This document shows positions 25,452 to 34,826 of a stretch of 64,000 bases of DNA, one piece after another; the stretch's first letter is position 1; each line of letters starts with the position of its first letter. A program made the translations under genes and the position numbers. The stretch lies in assembly GCA_964653145.1 (NCBI GenBank), contig CAZZCG010000003.1:62001-126000 (forward strand), in the 5' to 3' direction. Origin of the DNA: Pseudocalidococcus sp964653145 (GTDB lineage: Bacteria; Cyanobacteriota; Cyanobacteriia; Thermosynechococcales; Thermosynechococcaceae). The notes under the pieces were generated by a model. It worked only from the letters and a program-made list of their open reading frames with translations. It was not told the DNA's origin and searched no databases.

Positions 25452-26380
25452 CCCAGCCAGAACCAGATAAAGAGCTTGCCCAATATTACGAACAGTTGGG
25501 GGTAACCCCGGATGCGTCCCTCCAAGACATTCGTTCGGCCTATGGTCGGTTATATCTAGCCTACGAATCGGACAGTTTAGATCGGCAAAAGACTTTACAG
25601 TCCACTCCCTTTGCAAAAATTCAGGAAGCCTACGATATTCTCAAACAGCATAGTGCGACTGAAGCGATCCAGGATTCCCCGTCCCAAAGCCGCAATGCCC
25701 CGAGCATTTCTGATGGTCAAAAGCCAGGGGTCTTTGATCCGGAGCAAATGCAAGCCATACGGGCAGAACTTGAACAGGACTACCAGGCCTTAGACAATGA
25801 GTATCAGGAAAAACTAGCCATTATCGAGGCCCTAAAGCAGGAAAAACTGACCGCCGAATTGTTAGATCCCAGCCTCTGGGAAGGCCTGACTGCCAGTAAT
25901 TTCTGGATTTCATCAAGCCTGGTGGTGGGATTAATGCTCATAAGCCTGGGGGTGATGGTAGCCCTGGGGCATTGGCTGGTGACAATTTTGGGTCTACTTT
26001 GGCTCGGTTTCTGGGGCCTGGTGGTTGTGATCATGGCTCAATCCCCGCGGGTTACTCCTGCCCAGGCCAGACGACTTGCCCCGATTCAAGACGAGATTCA
26101 ACAGCTACAAACTAAAGCCAAGCAAGAATTTGAACGTAAACAGGCTGCATTCACCCAACAACAGCAGGAACAAGTTGCTTACTTTATGACTTTGCCCCCC
26201 AATGCCATCACCGACAGCTATATCCAGTCTCTCTCGCCTCGACAGCAGTTTTATTTGCTCAGAGCGATCCAAAAACGTCAAGATCAGGATGCAATTAAGC
26301 AAAATCTCAAAACTGGAGCAAAAATCTTAGTCGGAGTTGGGCTTTTGGCGGCAATTTTTACAGGATTACCCTTTTTCTAG
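25448..26380 (+). CDS. J-like domain membrane protein lacking HPD
   Basis: 310 residues. Residues 10-72 (ELAQYYEQLGVTPDASLQDIRSAYGRLYLAYE ... FAKIQEAYDILKQHS in two parts) follow the DnaJ helix pattern, but the loop that should hold the essential HPD reads YESDSLDR, so DnaK stimulation is not expected. Then a coiled-coil (about 100-145), two membrane segments (about 152-198), a second Gln-rich coiled coil (about 215-250) and a C-terminal membrane segment (about 292-310). Function unknown; membrane scaffold is a guess. ATGA overlap with gloB. Confidence 0.75.
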   Translation: MTQPEPDKELAQYYEQLGVTPDASLQDIRSAYGRLYLAYESDSLDRQKTLQSTPFAKIQEAYDILKQHSATEAIQDSPSQSRNAPSISDGQKPGVFDPEQMQAIRAELEQDYQALDNEYQEKLAIIEALKQEKLTAELLDPSLWEGLTASNFWISSSLVVGLMLISLGVMVALGHWLVTILGLLWLGFWGLVVVIMAQSPRVTPAQARRLAPIQDEIQQLQTKAKQEFERKQAAFTQQQQEQVAYFMTLPPNAITDSYIQSLSPRQQFYLLRAIQKRQDQDAIKQNLKTGAKILVGVGLLAAIFTGLPFF

Positions 26381-26597
26381 GTCAGTTCCCGGTGCTAGTA
26401 ATAGCCTGATCGTCTTGACTGCTCTGGTTGCCATTGGCCCTTTGGCCTAAGTTCTGTAGAATCCTTAAGAAATGTTGCTGCTTTTTCTGCATGAAGCTTA
26501 GGTTTGCAGCTTACTTAATTTTTATCTTGGTGTCCGCACTGATTGGTGATTAGTTCTGGCGTTGGGCTGGAACTTTTTGAGGAGTTAGTTAAATCCC

Positions 26598-27098
26598 ATG
26601 TCTGCTGCTCTTGCCTCCCCCCCAGGCCAAACCGAAATTCGCTCCCAGCGGTTGAGGAAAACCAAAACGGGTGTGGGAGTATCGGTTCAATCTCGCCCTA
26701 CTCTGACAGAAATCCGCCCATTTCCAGGAACTGATCAGGCCTGGCCTCTTTGGCTCAAATCTCTGCTGGTGCTGCAATGGGGGTCTGCTGGGGCAGTGTT
26801 ACTAGTCCTCGGCAGTTTATTGCCCATCTACGCAACATCGGCTTTTTTCCAATACCGTTGGGGTCAAACCTTTCAAGCCGTAACCCAATTGGAACAACAG
26901 GAACGGGAACTTCGCATTGCCCACCAAGCCCTGCGTCACCAAGTCACAGAAACCCTGGAAAAAAAAGGGACTCGCCTCGTACCCCAATCTCCGCAACAGG
27001 TGTTGTTTGTGCCCCAACCCACGGATGTTGCCCCGGCGGATCCCGATGAAGCCCAAATTCTTGCCCCTCGAGACGCTGACCCTACCGTCAGTTACTAA
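26598..27098 (+). CDS. FtsL-like cell division membrane protein
   Basis: 166 residues with a basic N-terminal tail, one membrane segment (LVLQWGSAGAVLLVLGSLLPIY, about 54-76) and a following coiled coil (QAVTQLEQQERELRIAHQALRHQVTE in parts, about 90-118), then a Pro-rich C-terminus. This bitopic layout directly upstream of ftsI is that of FtsL, which bridges FtsB/FtsQ with the septal synthase. FtsL is poorly conserved, so the call rests on architecture and position. The ATG at 26598 follows GAGGAG by 15 nt, which is longer than ideal. Confidence 0.7.
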   Translation: MSAALASPPGQTEIRSQRLRKTKTGVGVSVQSRPTLTEIRPFPGTDQAWPLWLKSLLVLQWGSAGAVLLVLGSLLPIYATSAFFQYRWGQTFQAVTQLEQQERELRIAHQALRHQVTETLEKKGTRLVPQSPQQVLFVPQPTDVAPADPDEAQILAPRDADPTVSY

Positions 27099-27190
27099 AG
27101 GACAACTAATCTATCCTGATTTTCCCAGGCCTTGGGTCTGATCATGGTCTTGATTCATCCTCCCCTGGCCTGGATGCTACCCTGGCAGCT

Positions 27191-28930
27191 ATGACCTCCT
27201 CCCTTTCCCCCTCACCTACTCCTTCCCGCTGGCGGCTGACCCTGATCGTATTTTTTCTGCTGTTTGCTGGCAGCGCGGTGGTGGCTAGGTTAGTTTATCT
27301 CCAGGTGATTCAGGGGGCGACGCTGCAAAACATTGCCCATCAACGCCAGCGAACAGTCCCCAGTCCCAGATTTTCCCGCTTACCGATTCATGATCGCCAA
27401 GGCAATGTTGTCGCCATGGATCAGCAGACCTTTACGTTGTTTGCTCATCCCTTTTTGTTTAAAGTGCCCGTGCCTGAAGTGGTGGCGGCCCTGGCTCCAA
27501 TCCTCAAGGTCAACCCCCAAGAACTCAGCCAATTCCTGTCCATGGATGACAGTGGGATTCCCGTAGCCTACGAACTGTCAGAGTCCACCGCTACCACCAT
27601 TCGGGATTTGCGCCTTGATGGCCTGGAACTGATCCCGACTTGGGAACGTTATTACCCAAATCAGGAGTTACTCTCCGGGGTGATTGGCTATGTGGATCGT
27701 GAGCATCAGGGCCAGGCCGGGATTGAGTTTAGCCAAAATACCTTGTTACAACCCACACCCCGGGAAAATTTACTCTCAATGGATGGGTTCGGACTGTGGT
27801 TACCTGAGCTAGCCCCGGCGGATCCCCAAACCTTAACCGCAGACTACTATGCCAAGCTCACCATTGATACGCGTCTCCAGCGGGTTGCCCGTTCAGCGTT
27901 GCGTCAACAACTGAAAAAGTTTAGTGCTCAGCGGGGGGCTGTGATTGTCATGTCGGTGCAGGACGGCAGTCTTTTGGCCCTCGTTTCCGAACCTTCGTTT
28001 AACCCGACTCATTACTATAAAGCAGACCCCGCGCTGTTTCGGAATTGGGCTGTGGCAGACCTCTACGAACCGGGATCAACCTTTAAGCCGATTAATGTGG
28101 CGATTGCCCTTCAACTTAAAGCAATTTCCCCAACAACAGTCTTGCCAGATGAGGGGCGAATTCGTGTCGGTGGGTGGCCAATCCAGAATAGTGACTTTGC
28201 GACCAAGGGCGGGCGGGGTGCGTTGGGGATTTCCCAGATTTTGGGTTACTCCAGCAATGTGGCCATGGTGCATATGATGAATAGACTCAAAGCCAGTGAC
28301 TACTATGACTATCTCCAACGCCTGGGCCTGGAGGCGACCACTGGCAGTGATTTACCCTTTGAGACCCCAGGCCAGTTGAAACCCCGCTACCAATTTGTCA
28401 ACTACCCCATTGAACCGGCGACTACAGCCTTTGGGCAAGGGTTTTCCTTGACTCCCTTAAAACTAGTGCAATTGACCGCAGCCCTGGCCAATGGTGGAAA
28501 TTTAGTCTCGCCCCACGTTATTGATGGCATTTACCAACAGGATGGACAACCCCTTAAAAGTCCAGATTTAGCACCCCCCCGCCAAGTGTTTTCTCCCGCA
28601 ACATCACAACAGGTCTTAGCTATGTTGGGGGAAGTTGTCAGCAGTGGCACCGGCAAGGGGGTTAAGATTCCGGGGTATCGCAGTGGAGGCAAAACTGGAA
28701 CGGCCCAAAAAGCGATTAACGGCATTTATACCAATCAACGCATTACTAGCTTTATCAGTGTTTTCCCCTTGGTTGAACCCCGGTATGTGATTCTCGCCGT
28801 TGTGGATGATCCCAAGGGAGATGATGCCTATGGCTCAACGGTGGCGGTACCCATTGTTAAGTCCGTTTTGGAAGGCTTGATCACCATTGAGGGAATTCCG
28901 CCGAGCCATCCGGAAGAAATTAAATATTAG
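27191..28930 (+). CDS. ftsI: Septal peptidoglycan transpeptidase FtsI (class B PBP3)
   Basis: 579 residues. One N-terminal membrane anchor (IVFFLLFAGSAVVARLVYL), the dimerisation domain (DRQGNVVAMDQQTFTLFAHP), then the transpeptidase with catalytic Ser296 in GSTFKPI, the SSN triad in LGYSSNVAM and KTG at 501-503 in GGKTGTAQKA. It crosslinks septal peptidoglycan in the periplasm. It follows the FtsL-like gene, and its last 11 bp overlap the convergent menC gene. Confidence 0.95.
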   Translation: MTSSLSPSPTPSRWRLTLIVFFLLFAGSAVVARLVYLQVIQGATLQNIAHQRQRTVPSPRFSRLPIHDRQGNVVAMDQQTFTLFAHPFLFKVPVPEVVAALAPILKVNPQELSQFLSMDDSGIPVAYELSESTATTIRDLRLDGLELIPTWERYYPNQELLSGVIGYVDREHQGQAGIEFSQNTLLQPTPRENLLSMDGFGLWLPELAPADPQTLTADYYAKLTIDTRLQRVARSALRQQLKKFSAQRGAVIVMSVQDGSLLALVSEPSFNPTHYYKADPALFRNWAVADLYEPGSTFKPINVAIALQLKAISPTTVLPDEGRIRVGGWPIQNSDFATKGGRGALGISQILGYSSNVAMVHMMNRLKASDYYDYLQRLGLEATTGSDLPFETPGQLKPRYQFVNYPIEPATTAFGQGFSLTPLKLVQLTAALANGGNLVSPHVIDGIYQQDGQPLKSPDLAPPRQVFSPATSQQVLAMLGEVVSSGTGKGVKIPGYRSGGKTGTAQKAINGIYTNQRITSFISVFPLVEPRYVILAVVDDPKGDDAYGSTVAVPIVKSVLEGLITIEGIPPSHPEEIKY

Positions 28931-29966
28931 AAGGCTTGTTCAGAGTTTTTTGATGTTCCGCTTGAGCCCCCTGCCAGCAGAGTTCCAGGCCGGGTCGATC
29001 CAACAAATTTGGCACAGGTCGCCAGCGATTGACCCCCAGGCCAAGGGCATAGTTCCGTAAGCCTAGGTTGGCAGCCAAGTAGAGAAGTCCCCAGCGACCA
29101 ATGGCTCCCTCGAAAACCGAGGAAAGAATTAATCGATCGCGGTGGGGCAATAACAGAGACATTAACGTTGATAGCCGACCCATAATCGCGGGTTTAATCA
29201 CCAGTAATCCAGACCAACCCGCCTCGATCACAGTCTGAAAACTCCTAAGGTTGGCCACTGATTCATCCAGGGCAATTGGGGTTTTATAGGACTGACTCAG
29301 GGCCTGGAGTTCATGAAACTGATGCGGGGGCAAGGGTTGTTCGAGAAATTCAATCCGTAACCGGCCAGTGCCATCTCCATGAGCCCCATTGATGCGATCA
29401 CAGATTTCTAACCAGGCCTGGGCCTCCACGATACTTAACCCCCCATTGGCATCTAGTCGCAGTGTTACCGGGGGAACGCCGTGGTTAATTAATGCTTGGC
29501 CCCAGGCCTGGAGAAGTGCCAACTCAGTCTGTAGGGGGTAAACCGCGATTTTCCATTTCCAAGTTGCGTGTGGTTGCCCTTGAACCTGTGGGAGTTGATC
29601 TAACAAAGCGGATCCGGCCGGAAGTAGTTGGGCGATGGCAAAGTCTGTTGTTCGGAAGCTCGGAAAACTTTCTACACTCAAACGGGCCTGGTCAACGCCA
29701 AACTGGGTTGCGGGTAATCCATGAGGAATTTGCTCAAACCAAGCATCAGTAATTTCTTGGGGCGCCAATGCACAAAATTCCAGGGCCTGGGCTACAGTCT
29801 CTGAACCGAAGTCTGGTAGAGGTGCAATTTCCCCCAAGCCAACCTGACCCGACTCCGAAACAAGCCGTAAAAATATTCCCTCACGAACTGTCCATGCCCC
29901 ATAATGGGTTGCTAACGGAATTGGAAACGGGACAGTGTAGGGACAAAATTCCAGTTGATAAGCCAT
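28920..29966 (-). CDS. menC: o-Succinylbenzoate synthase MenC
   Basis: 348 residues of the enolase superfamily. The barrel motifs TLRLDANGG, FLEQPLPPHQ, IALDESVANL and LLVIKPAIMGRLS carry the acid/base lysines and Mg2+ ligands; the N-terminal capping domain includes YGAWTVREGIFLRL and GLGEIAPLPDFG. It dehydrates SHCHC to o-succinylbenzoate in phylloquinone (vitamin K1) synthesis, the photosystem I secondary acceptor. No other men gene is adjacent. Thirty-eight bp separate it from the R3H gene upstream on the same strand, so read-through is likely. Confidence 0.92.
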   Translation of the reverse strand: MAYQLEFCPYTVPFPIPLATHYGAWTVREGIFLRLVSESGQVGLGEIAPLPDFGSETVAQALEFCALAPQEITDAWFEQIPHGLPATQFGVDQARLSVESFPSFRTTDFAIAQLLPAGSALLDQLPQVQGQPHATWKWKIAVYPLQTELALLQAWGQALINHGVPPVTLRLDANGGLSIVEAQAWLEICDRINGAHGDGTGRLRIEFLEQPLPPHQFHELQALSQSYKTPIALDESVANLRSFQTVIEAGWSGLLVIKPAIMGRLSTLMSLLLPHRDRLILSSVFEGAIGRWGLLYLAANLGLRNYALGLGVNRWRPVPNLLDRPGLELCWQGAQAEHQKTLNKPSNI

Positions 29967-30004
29967 GCCTCAGTGCGCCACACTTGCTGATGGCAACTCT
30001 AATA

Positions 30005-31720
30005 TTAGGCGGGATAAATCCGTAACCGCCGATAGGGTTCTTCACCAAAGCTTTGAGATGTCAGGCGATAGTGTTCGATCAGTTCATGCTGAATGCGGCG
30101 GATACTGGCAGATCGGGGCAATAGTTCTACAGGTTGCTTTTTGGGAATGACAATTTTTTCCACTGCCAGGCGGGCTTCTTCAAGGGCTTCAATCTCATCA
30201 TCATTACCCGTTGGCGCAAACAGAGCTAAATTCACTCCATCCGCTGGACTTGGTTCCTCCATTCCCAACAAATGCTGCAACCCCCGGACAATTTGGGCCA
30301 TGCTGTTAGCTTTGATTGTATGGATTGGAATGTGATGCAGGTGAGCCAAATGCCGGAGTTTCGATTGGCTTTTCAGATGGGAGCGTAACGTGAGAATGAC
30401 ATCGGCGGTATCGATTTCCTTGGTGACAACAATCGGTAGGTTCAGGGTATTGATCGCTTGTTCAAGATGATGGCGACTAACGGCATAGGGATAAATATGA
30501 AGGGGTAATTCCTCACCATTGGGCCCTAGGGAAACTGCAGGTTCAATATTCTCAAGGAGGCGTTCAAAGTCATAGTCTGGACGTTTACGGTCTGAAGGAG
30601 TTGCCGGTAAGGGAAAAATTTGCCCACTGTTGCGCCATCCACTCTCAGGCCATTCACGACCCAGAGGAACAGTTTTCATCTCCAGTTTTTTGGTTTCCGG
30701 TGGGGCCTGGGTGATCACGACTTCACCTTTTTCATTTACCGAGCGGGTTTGAGGGTTGGGGGTATGGCCGCGCAGGAGTTGATCCACAGTTTCCGCCACA
30801 TTTTCATGAACCACCCAGCGTTCGCGCTCGAGCATTTCAACGGCAATGGGAAACGTGGGAGGGGCTTTCCGTTCTAAAACACTTTTTTGGGTTCCCCGCC
30901 GCCGCGCTTCATCATCCCCTAGCGTCACAGATTGGATCCCGCCAACTAAATCCGAAAGTGTGGGATTTTTAATGAGATTTTCTAAACGATTTCCGTGGGC
31001 TGTGCCAATGAGTTGTACCCCGCGTTCGGCAATGGTTCGTGCTGCCAAAGCCTCTAACTCGGTACCAATTTCATCAATGACGATCACTTGGGGCATGTGG
31101 TTTTCGACGGCTTCGATCATCACTTGGTGTTGGAGTTCCGGGCGGGCCACTTGCATCCGTCTAGCACGGCCTAAGGCGGGATGGGGGATGTCACCGTCAC
31201 CGGCAATTTCGTTGGAGGTATCAATAATCACGACCCGCTTGTGAAGATCATCGGCTAGGACTCGGGCCATCTCCCGTAAAGCTGTGGTTTTACCCACCCC
31301 AGGCCGGCCGAGGAGCAAAATAGATTGTTCACTTTCGACCAAATCCCGAATCAGGCCAATGGTGCCAAAAACTGCCCGACCAACGCGACAGGTTAAACCA
31401 ATAATGTTTCCTTGCCGATTGCGAATGGCGCTGATTCGATGAAGTGTTCGTTCAATCCCGGCCCGATTATCGCCACTAAACTGCCCGACCCGTTGGACGC
31501 AATATTCTAAATCTTCCCGAGAGACTGGGGTTTGGCTTAAATCTTCGGAACCTTTGACAAACCGGGCCTGGGGGGGGCGCCCTAAATCGAGGACAACCTC
31601 TAATAAGTCTTCCCGCTGGGCATGGTCTCGGAGTGTTGCTTGGAGATAACTGGGGAGAATTTCCAGGAGTTGGGGCAGGTCGTCTGTAACTTGGCGTTGT
31701 CCGGGGGCGAGTTCAACCAT
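30005..31720 (-). CDS. Ycf45-type AAA ATPase with C-terminal R3H domain
   Basis: 571 residues from the ATG at 31720. An N-terminal regulatory region, then a SpoIIIAA-like ATPase with Walker A GRPGVGKTT (138-146) and Walker B VIVIDEIGTE, followed by a linker and a C-terminal R3H-type single-stranded nucleic-acid domain (SIRRIQHELIEHYRLTS). The family is conserved in cyanobacteria and algal plastids (ycf45); function unknown. A start at 31762 would overlap ldpA by 50 bp, whereas 31720 overlaps it by 8 bp, so that start is used; it has no clear ribosome binding site. Co-transcribed with ldpA. Confidence 0.88.
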   Translation of the reverse strand: MVELAPGQRQVTDDLPQLLEILPSYLQATLRDHAQREDLLEVVLDLGRPPQARFVKGSEDLSQTPVSREDLEYCVQRVGQFSGDNRAGIERTLHRISAIRNRQGNIIGLTCRVGRAVFGTIGLIRDLVESEQSILLLGRPGVGKTTALREMARVLADDLHKRVVIIDTSNEIAGDGDIPHPALGRARRMQVARPELQHQVMIEAVENHMPQVIVIDEIGTELEALAARTIAERGVQLIGTAHGNRLENLIKNPTLSDLVGGIQSVTLGDDEARRRGTQKSVLERKAPPTFPIAVEMLERERWVVHENVAETVDQLLRGHTPNPQTRSVNEKGEVVITQAPPETKKLEMKTVPLGREWPESGWRNSGQIFPLPATPSDRKRPDYDFERLLENIEPAVSLGPNGEELPLHIYPYAVSRHHLEQAINTLNLPIVVTKEIDTADVILTLRSHLKSQSKLRHLAHLHHIPIHTIKANSMAQIVRGLQHLLGMEEPSPADGVNLALFAPTGNDDEIEALEEARLAVEKIVIPKKQPVELLPRSASIRRIQHELIEHYRLTSQSFGEEPYRRLRIYPA

Positions 31721-32765
31721 GGTGGGCCGGTGACTTGATTTGATGGACAAGGGATTGGGCAACGGTTACGGCAGCATTGAGCATTTCAGGAGCATCTAGC
31801 CAGGCCAAGGAACTGTCTTGAAACTGGGATAACAGAGAACGGGCATAGCTACCGTAGGCAATTCCGGCGACAGAAAGGTGGGGATCATGGCCAGGCCTGG
31901 GGGATCGCAGGAGTCCTGATGCCCTGAGTTTAGCAACGGTATGGTCATTTGTGCCGCCCGCAACTTGGACAAATCCTGGTAAATTTTGGGTTAAGACCTT
32001 TTCTGCAAGTTTGACACAGGCCCGCGTCGCCCCATCGCCAATATCGCCACTCATCGGCCGGCCATCAGTTTGCCAAATCAGCGCACAGGGCAAGGGAGAA
32101 ATTAGCTCATAAATCCAGACCAAATAGTCTTTTAATCCTTCACCACTGGGACAGCTGATGGCTAAAACCTTGAGATCGGGAATAAAATTCTTGACCTGCT
32201 GCCATAACTCCAGAAATGCTGCTTTTTCCCCAGGCCGGGTATGTAACTCCAAGGCTTGAATCTGTCCGGCGTGAATAAAGGGTTGGATCAAACTTGGATC
32301 GGCAGGTTGGGAATCCGTCAAAATATGCCCCAACGGACACACGGGTAAACAGCGCCCACAGCCATAACAACGTTCACGGATGACACCAGGTTGAGAATAT
32401 TTGGCTACATCAAAGGAAATCGCCTCTGCTGGACAAATCCTGACACAGGGACGGGGGCAATCACTGGGGCAGGCATGAGGGTCAAAAATAGCTTTACGGA
32501 AATGGGGATCTTCCCCGGCATTTAAGCTCACCATCAAAAATGGCCGGATCAGCTCAGGATTAACGTCTAAGGCCGCTTCAATCCCCTCTAAAGCTGCTGT
32601 CATAACCGCTGGATTTGCTGCCACATCAATACAATCGACCCCTGCCAAGCTGTAAGCCAAGGCCAAATTATGAATTTGGGGTAAGTCTTGGAAGCTAGCT
32701 CCAGTAATTAGCTTGCACCATTGATTGGCCTGGAGTGATTCAAGGGGAGTGAGGATAAAAGGCAC
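31713..32765 (-). CDS. ldpA: Circadian clock input protein LdpA (iron-sulfur protein)
   Basis: 350 residues. The N-terminal half is a TIM-barrel-like part (LAYSLAGVDCIDVAANPAV) and the centre carries two ferredoxin-like Cys clusters: CPSDCPRPCVRICPAEAI and CYGCGRCLPVCPLGHI. This matches LdpA, a redox-active Fe-S protein that modulates the cyanobacterial clock period with light intensity and co-purifies with KaiA and CikA in Synechococcus elongatus. The role is by homology. The gene overlaps the downstream R3H ATPase by 8 bp, and gatC lies 47 bp upstream of it on the same strand. Confidence 0.92.
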   Translation of the reverse strand: MPFILTPLESLQANQWCKLITGASFQDLPQIHNLALAYSLAGVDCIDVAANPAVMTAALEGIEAALDVNPELIRPFLMVSLNAGEDPHFRKAIFDPHACPSDCPRPCVRICPAEAISFDVAKYSQPGVIRERCYGCGRCLPVCPLGHILTDSQPADPSLIQPFIHAGQIQALELHTRPGEKAAFLELWQQVKNFIPDLKVLAISCPSGEGLKDYLVWIYELISPLPCALIWQTDGRPMSGDIGDGATRACVKLAEKVLTQNLPGFVQVAGGTNDHTVAKLRASGLLRSPRPGHDPHLSVAGIAYGSYARSLLSQFQDSSLAWLDAPEMLNAAVTVAQSLVHQIKSPAHHG

Positions 32766-32812
32766 AAACTAGAGCAACGTTACAATCCACTTAATTTCAT
32801 TAGAGTTTAAGC

Positions 32813-33109
32813 TCATGCATCGGCATCCGCTAGGATTTTAGGGACTCGGAAAAAGTCTTCTTCAATCTCAGGGGCAATCTCAAGTAATTGGGGCCGCTCG
32901 GGGAAAGGACTCAGGGTGTCAGGGCGGGTGATATTACTGACTTCAATGGCTCGGGTGGTGGGCGTAACCTGACTCACATCCAAGGCATCAAGTTGCTGGA
33001 CATAATCCAAAATTGAACTGAGTTGACTCGTCATAGCCGAGACTTCCTCAGGGGTTAAGTCTAGGCGGGCAAGGTGGGCTACTTTTTTGACATCATCAGG
33101 GGTAAGCAT
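32813..33109 (-). CDS. gatC: Asp/Glu-tRNA amidotransferase subunit GatC
   Basis: 98 residues from the ATG at 33109: MLTPDDVKKVAHLARLDLTP, then SSILDYVQQLDALDVSQV and RPDTLSPFPERPQLLEIAPE, the whole GatC pattern. It stabilises GatA in the heterotrimer that amidates misacylated Glu-tRNA(Gln) and Asp-tRNA(Asn). A TTG at 33130 would add seven residues; the ATG agrees with usual GatC length (about 95-100). gatA and gatB are not in the window. Lies between ycf3 and ldpA in the minus-strand string. Confidence 0.93.
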   Translation of the reverse strand: MLTPDDVKKVAHLARLDLTPEEVSAMTSQLSSILDYVQQLDALDVSQVTPTTRAIEVSNITRPDTLSPFPERPQLLEIAPEIEEDFFRVPKILADADA

Positions 33110-33185
33110 AGGCAGTCCGGGGGTACTCAAATGATGGGAAAAACGGGTGGTTACTCTTAATCAGTTGTTAAGTCGAGTTTGCCGG

Positions 33186-33707
33186 TTAGAAAAAGACATC
33201 GGTGGTCGAGCGGCCCGTGGTTTTTAACCAGTTTTGAGCTTCGATGTAGTTGTTGGGAGCCTGTTGAATTGCCCGTTTCCAATAGTCAGCGGCTTTGTCG
33301 TAGTACTGTTCAGCGGTTTCGGCTTGCTCAGCTTCCTCGGCTTGGGTACCTAAATAATGCAAAATCACGGCCACATTGTTTAGAGCTTGGGGCATCCGAG
33401 GATTCAGTTCCAGGGCCTGGTGATAGAGGTCTAGGGCCTGGTTATGATCGCCGTTGCTAGCATAAATTAAGCCCATGTTGTAGAGAACAAAACTCCGATC
33501 GTAGGGATCTTGTTCCAGTTTCAGAGCTTCTTCATAGTTTTCGAGGGCTTCGGCGTATTCCCCATCCCCCTGGGCGGACATCCCATCACGGTAGTAGGCA
33601 AAGGCAGCTTTGGATTGACGATTAGTCGGTAAAACCTTGAGGATAATATCGGCCATGACCGTAAAGGTCTTGTCAATAAAATTATCGTTACGTTGGGAGC
33701 GCGGCAT
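33186..33707 (-). CDS. ycf3: Photosystem I assembly protein Ycf3
   Basis: 173 residues beginning MPRSQRNDNFIDKTF, the exact kind and length of start seen in Ycf3. It has three TPR units (SKAAFAYYRDGMSAQGDGEY, DRSFVLYNMGLIYASNGDHN and AVILHYLGTQAEEAEQAETAEQY regions) and the C-terminal YIEAQNWLKTTGRS. Ycf3 is a thylakoid-associated chaperone for assembly of PsaA/PsaB. A GTG or similar start at 33746 adds 13 residues lacking in the family and is rejected. gatC lies 76 bp downstream; srxA is upstream on the same strand. Confidence 0.96.
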   Translation of the reverse strand: MPRSQRNDNFIDKTFTVMADIILKVLPTNRQSKAAFAYYRDGMSAQGDGEYAEALENYEEALKLEQDPYDRSFVLYNMGLIYASNGDHNQALDLYHQALELNPRMPQALNNVAVILHYLGTQAEEAEQAETAEQYYDKAADYWKRAIQQAPNNYIEAQNWLKTTGRSTTDVFF

Positions 33708-33824
33708 TGGCGATGTCAACCTACTAGTTACTACGAGCAAATCCACCTTATTGGTAATTTACCCTTCCCAGGCCTGGGTCAGCAACTCGAGGACATTCTC
33801 CGCAACTCCCTTCAACTGGATTTC

Positions 33825-34085
33825 CTAGGCCAAATGCATTTTTAAAACCGCCGGAGAGGCTCGCCGGACTTTGCAGCGAATGGTGGGTAGGCCTAGACGC
33901 TGGCAAGCTTCGTAGCGATGGCAACCGGAAAATCCAAAAAAACGCCCCTCCACCTCCAAAACATCAATCGGCTCCTGTTGACCAATTTCAGCAATGGATT
34001 CCATGAGGGCGGCGACTTTATCGGGGTCATTTTGTCGCATGAGTGGGCGATGAATCGCGTTGAGGGGAAGCTCCATAATTCGCAT
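33825..34085 (-). CDS. Sulfiredoxin
   Basis: 86 residues with a ParB-like fold. The active-site motif FSGCHRYEACQRLGLPTIRCKVRRA contains the catalytic Cys in the GCHR signature. Sulfiredoxin reduces over-oxidised (sulfinic) peroxiredoxin at the cost of ATP; the family occurs in eukaryotes and cyanobacteria. GGAGG sits 9 nt before the ATG at 34085; a second in-frame ATG three codons later is less well spaced. The motif excludes an ordinary ParB. Divergent from the TPR gene. Confidence 0.92.
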   Translation of the reverse strand: MRIMELPLNAIHRPLMRQNDPDKVAALMESIAEIGQQEPIDVLEVEGRFFGFSGCHRYEACQRLGLPTIRCKVRRASPAVLKMHLA

Positions 34086-34295
34086 CTGACTTAACCTCCA
34101 GGATGACAGGAATAGAACAGGCTGTGGATATCTCTTTCTTCTAAATCGTAGTCGTTATGAGTTTATTTTGTCAATTTCCCGACAAAAGTACTGTTTGGGC
34201 TAGGAGGTTTGTACTTTTTGGCAGAGGAATTTTGATAGCCTGGAGAATGAAGATAGATCAAACGTATTGGTGTGATGGTTCGGTGAGGCATTTCG

Positions 34296-34826
34296 ATGAG
34301 CGAGAGTAATTTTCCGGCCCTCTACTTAGGGGTTTTGCTTATCCTTTTGGCCACAGTGGGGTGGTTTGTTTTTCGGCAAATTATCCGAACCCGGCGGATT
34401 GAACTGAGTTTGGCGCGCCTACAAAACAAGCTCAAACAGGAGCGCGGTACCGCCCAGGAATATTTTGAGTTGGGTAGCATTTATCTGAATAAGAAGCTGA
34501 CTTCCCAGGCCATTCCGATGCTGCAAAAAGCGCTCAAGGCTGCTGAGACAGATTCGACCGCAGTCACAGCCCCGATTTTCAACGCCCTTGGGTTCGCCTA
34601 TTTTTCCCAAGATCAGTACGATTTAGCCATTCGCAATTACCGAGAAGCCCTCGAGCAAAACCCGACCTACGTGACCGCGGCCAATAACCTCGGACACGCC
34701 TATGAGCGGAAAAATCTCACCAGTCAGGCCCTCGAAGCCTACGAGCAGGTCTTAAAAACCGAACCGAATAATCCAACCGCCAAAAAACGGGCAAATTCTT
34801 TACGGAAGCGGATGCCAGCCTCATGA
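34296..34826 (+). CDS. Membrane-anchored TPR protein
   Basis: 176 residues: an N-terminal membrane segment (LYLGVLLILLATVGWFVFRQI), a basic stretch, then three TPR units (GTAQEYFELGSIYLNKK, APIFNALGFAYFSQDQYDLA and YVTAANNLGHAYERKN regions) and a basic end. It probably acts as a cytoplasmic scaffold on the membrane; partner unknown. GAGG before the ATG at 34296 supports the start. Similar small TPR proteins occur next to photosynthesis-assembly genes in cyanobacteria, but the link here is only by position near ycf3. Confidence 0.85.
   Translation: MSESNFPALYLGVLLILLATVGWFVFRQIIRTRRIELSLARLQNKLKQERGTAQEYFELGSIYLNKKLTSQAIPMLQKALKAAETDSTAVTAPIFNALGFAYFSQDQYDLAIRNYREALEQNPTYVTAANNLGHAYERKNLTSQALEAYEQVLKTEPNNPTAKKRANSLRKRMPAS

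Noticed and set aside
33825..34085. ParB-like partition protein
   Set aside because: The GCHR active-site motif and 86-residue length identify sulfiredoxin.
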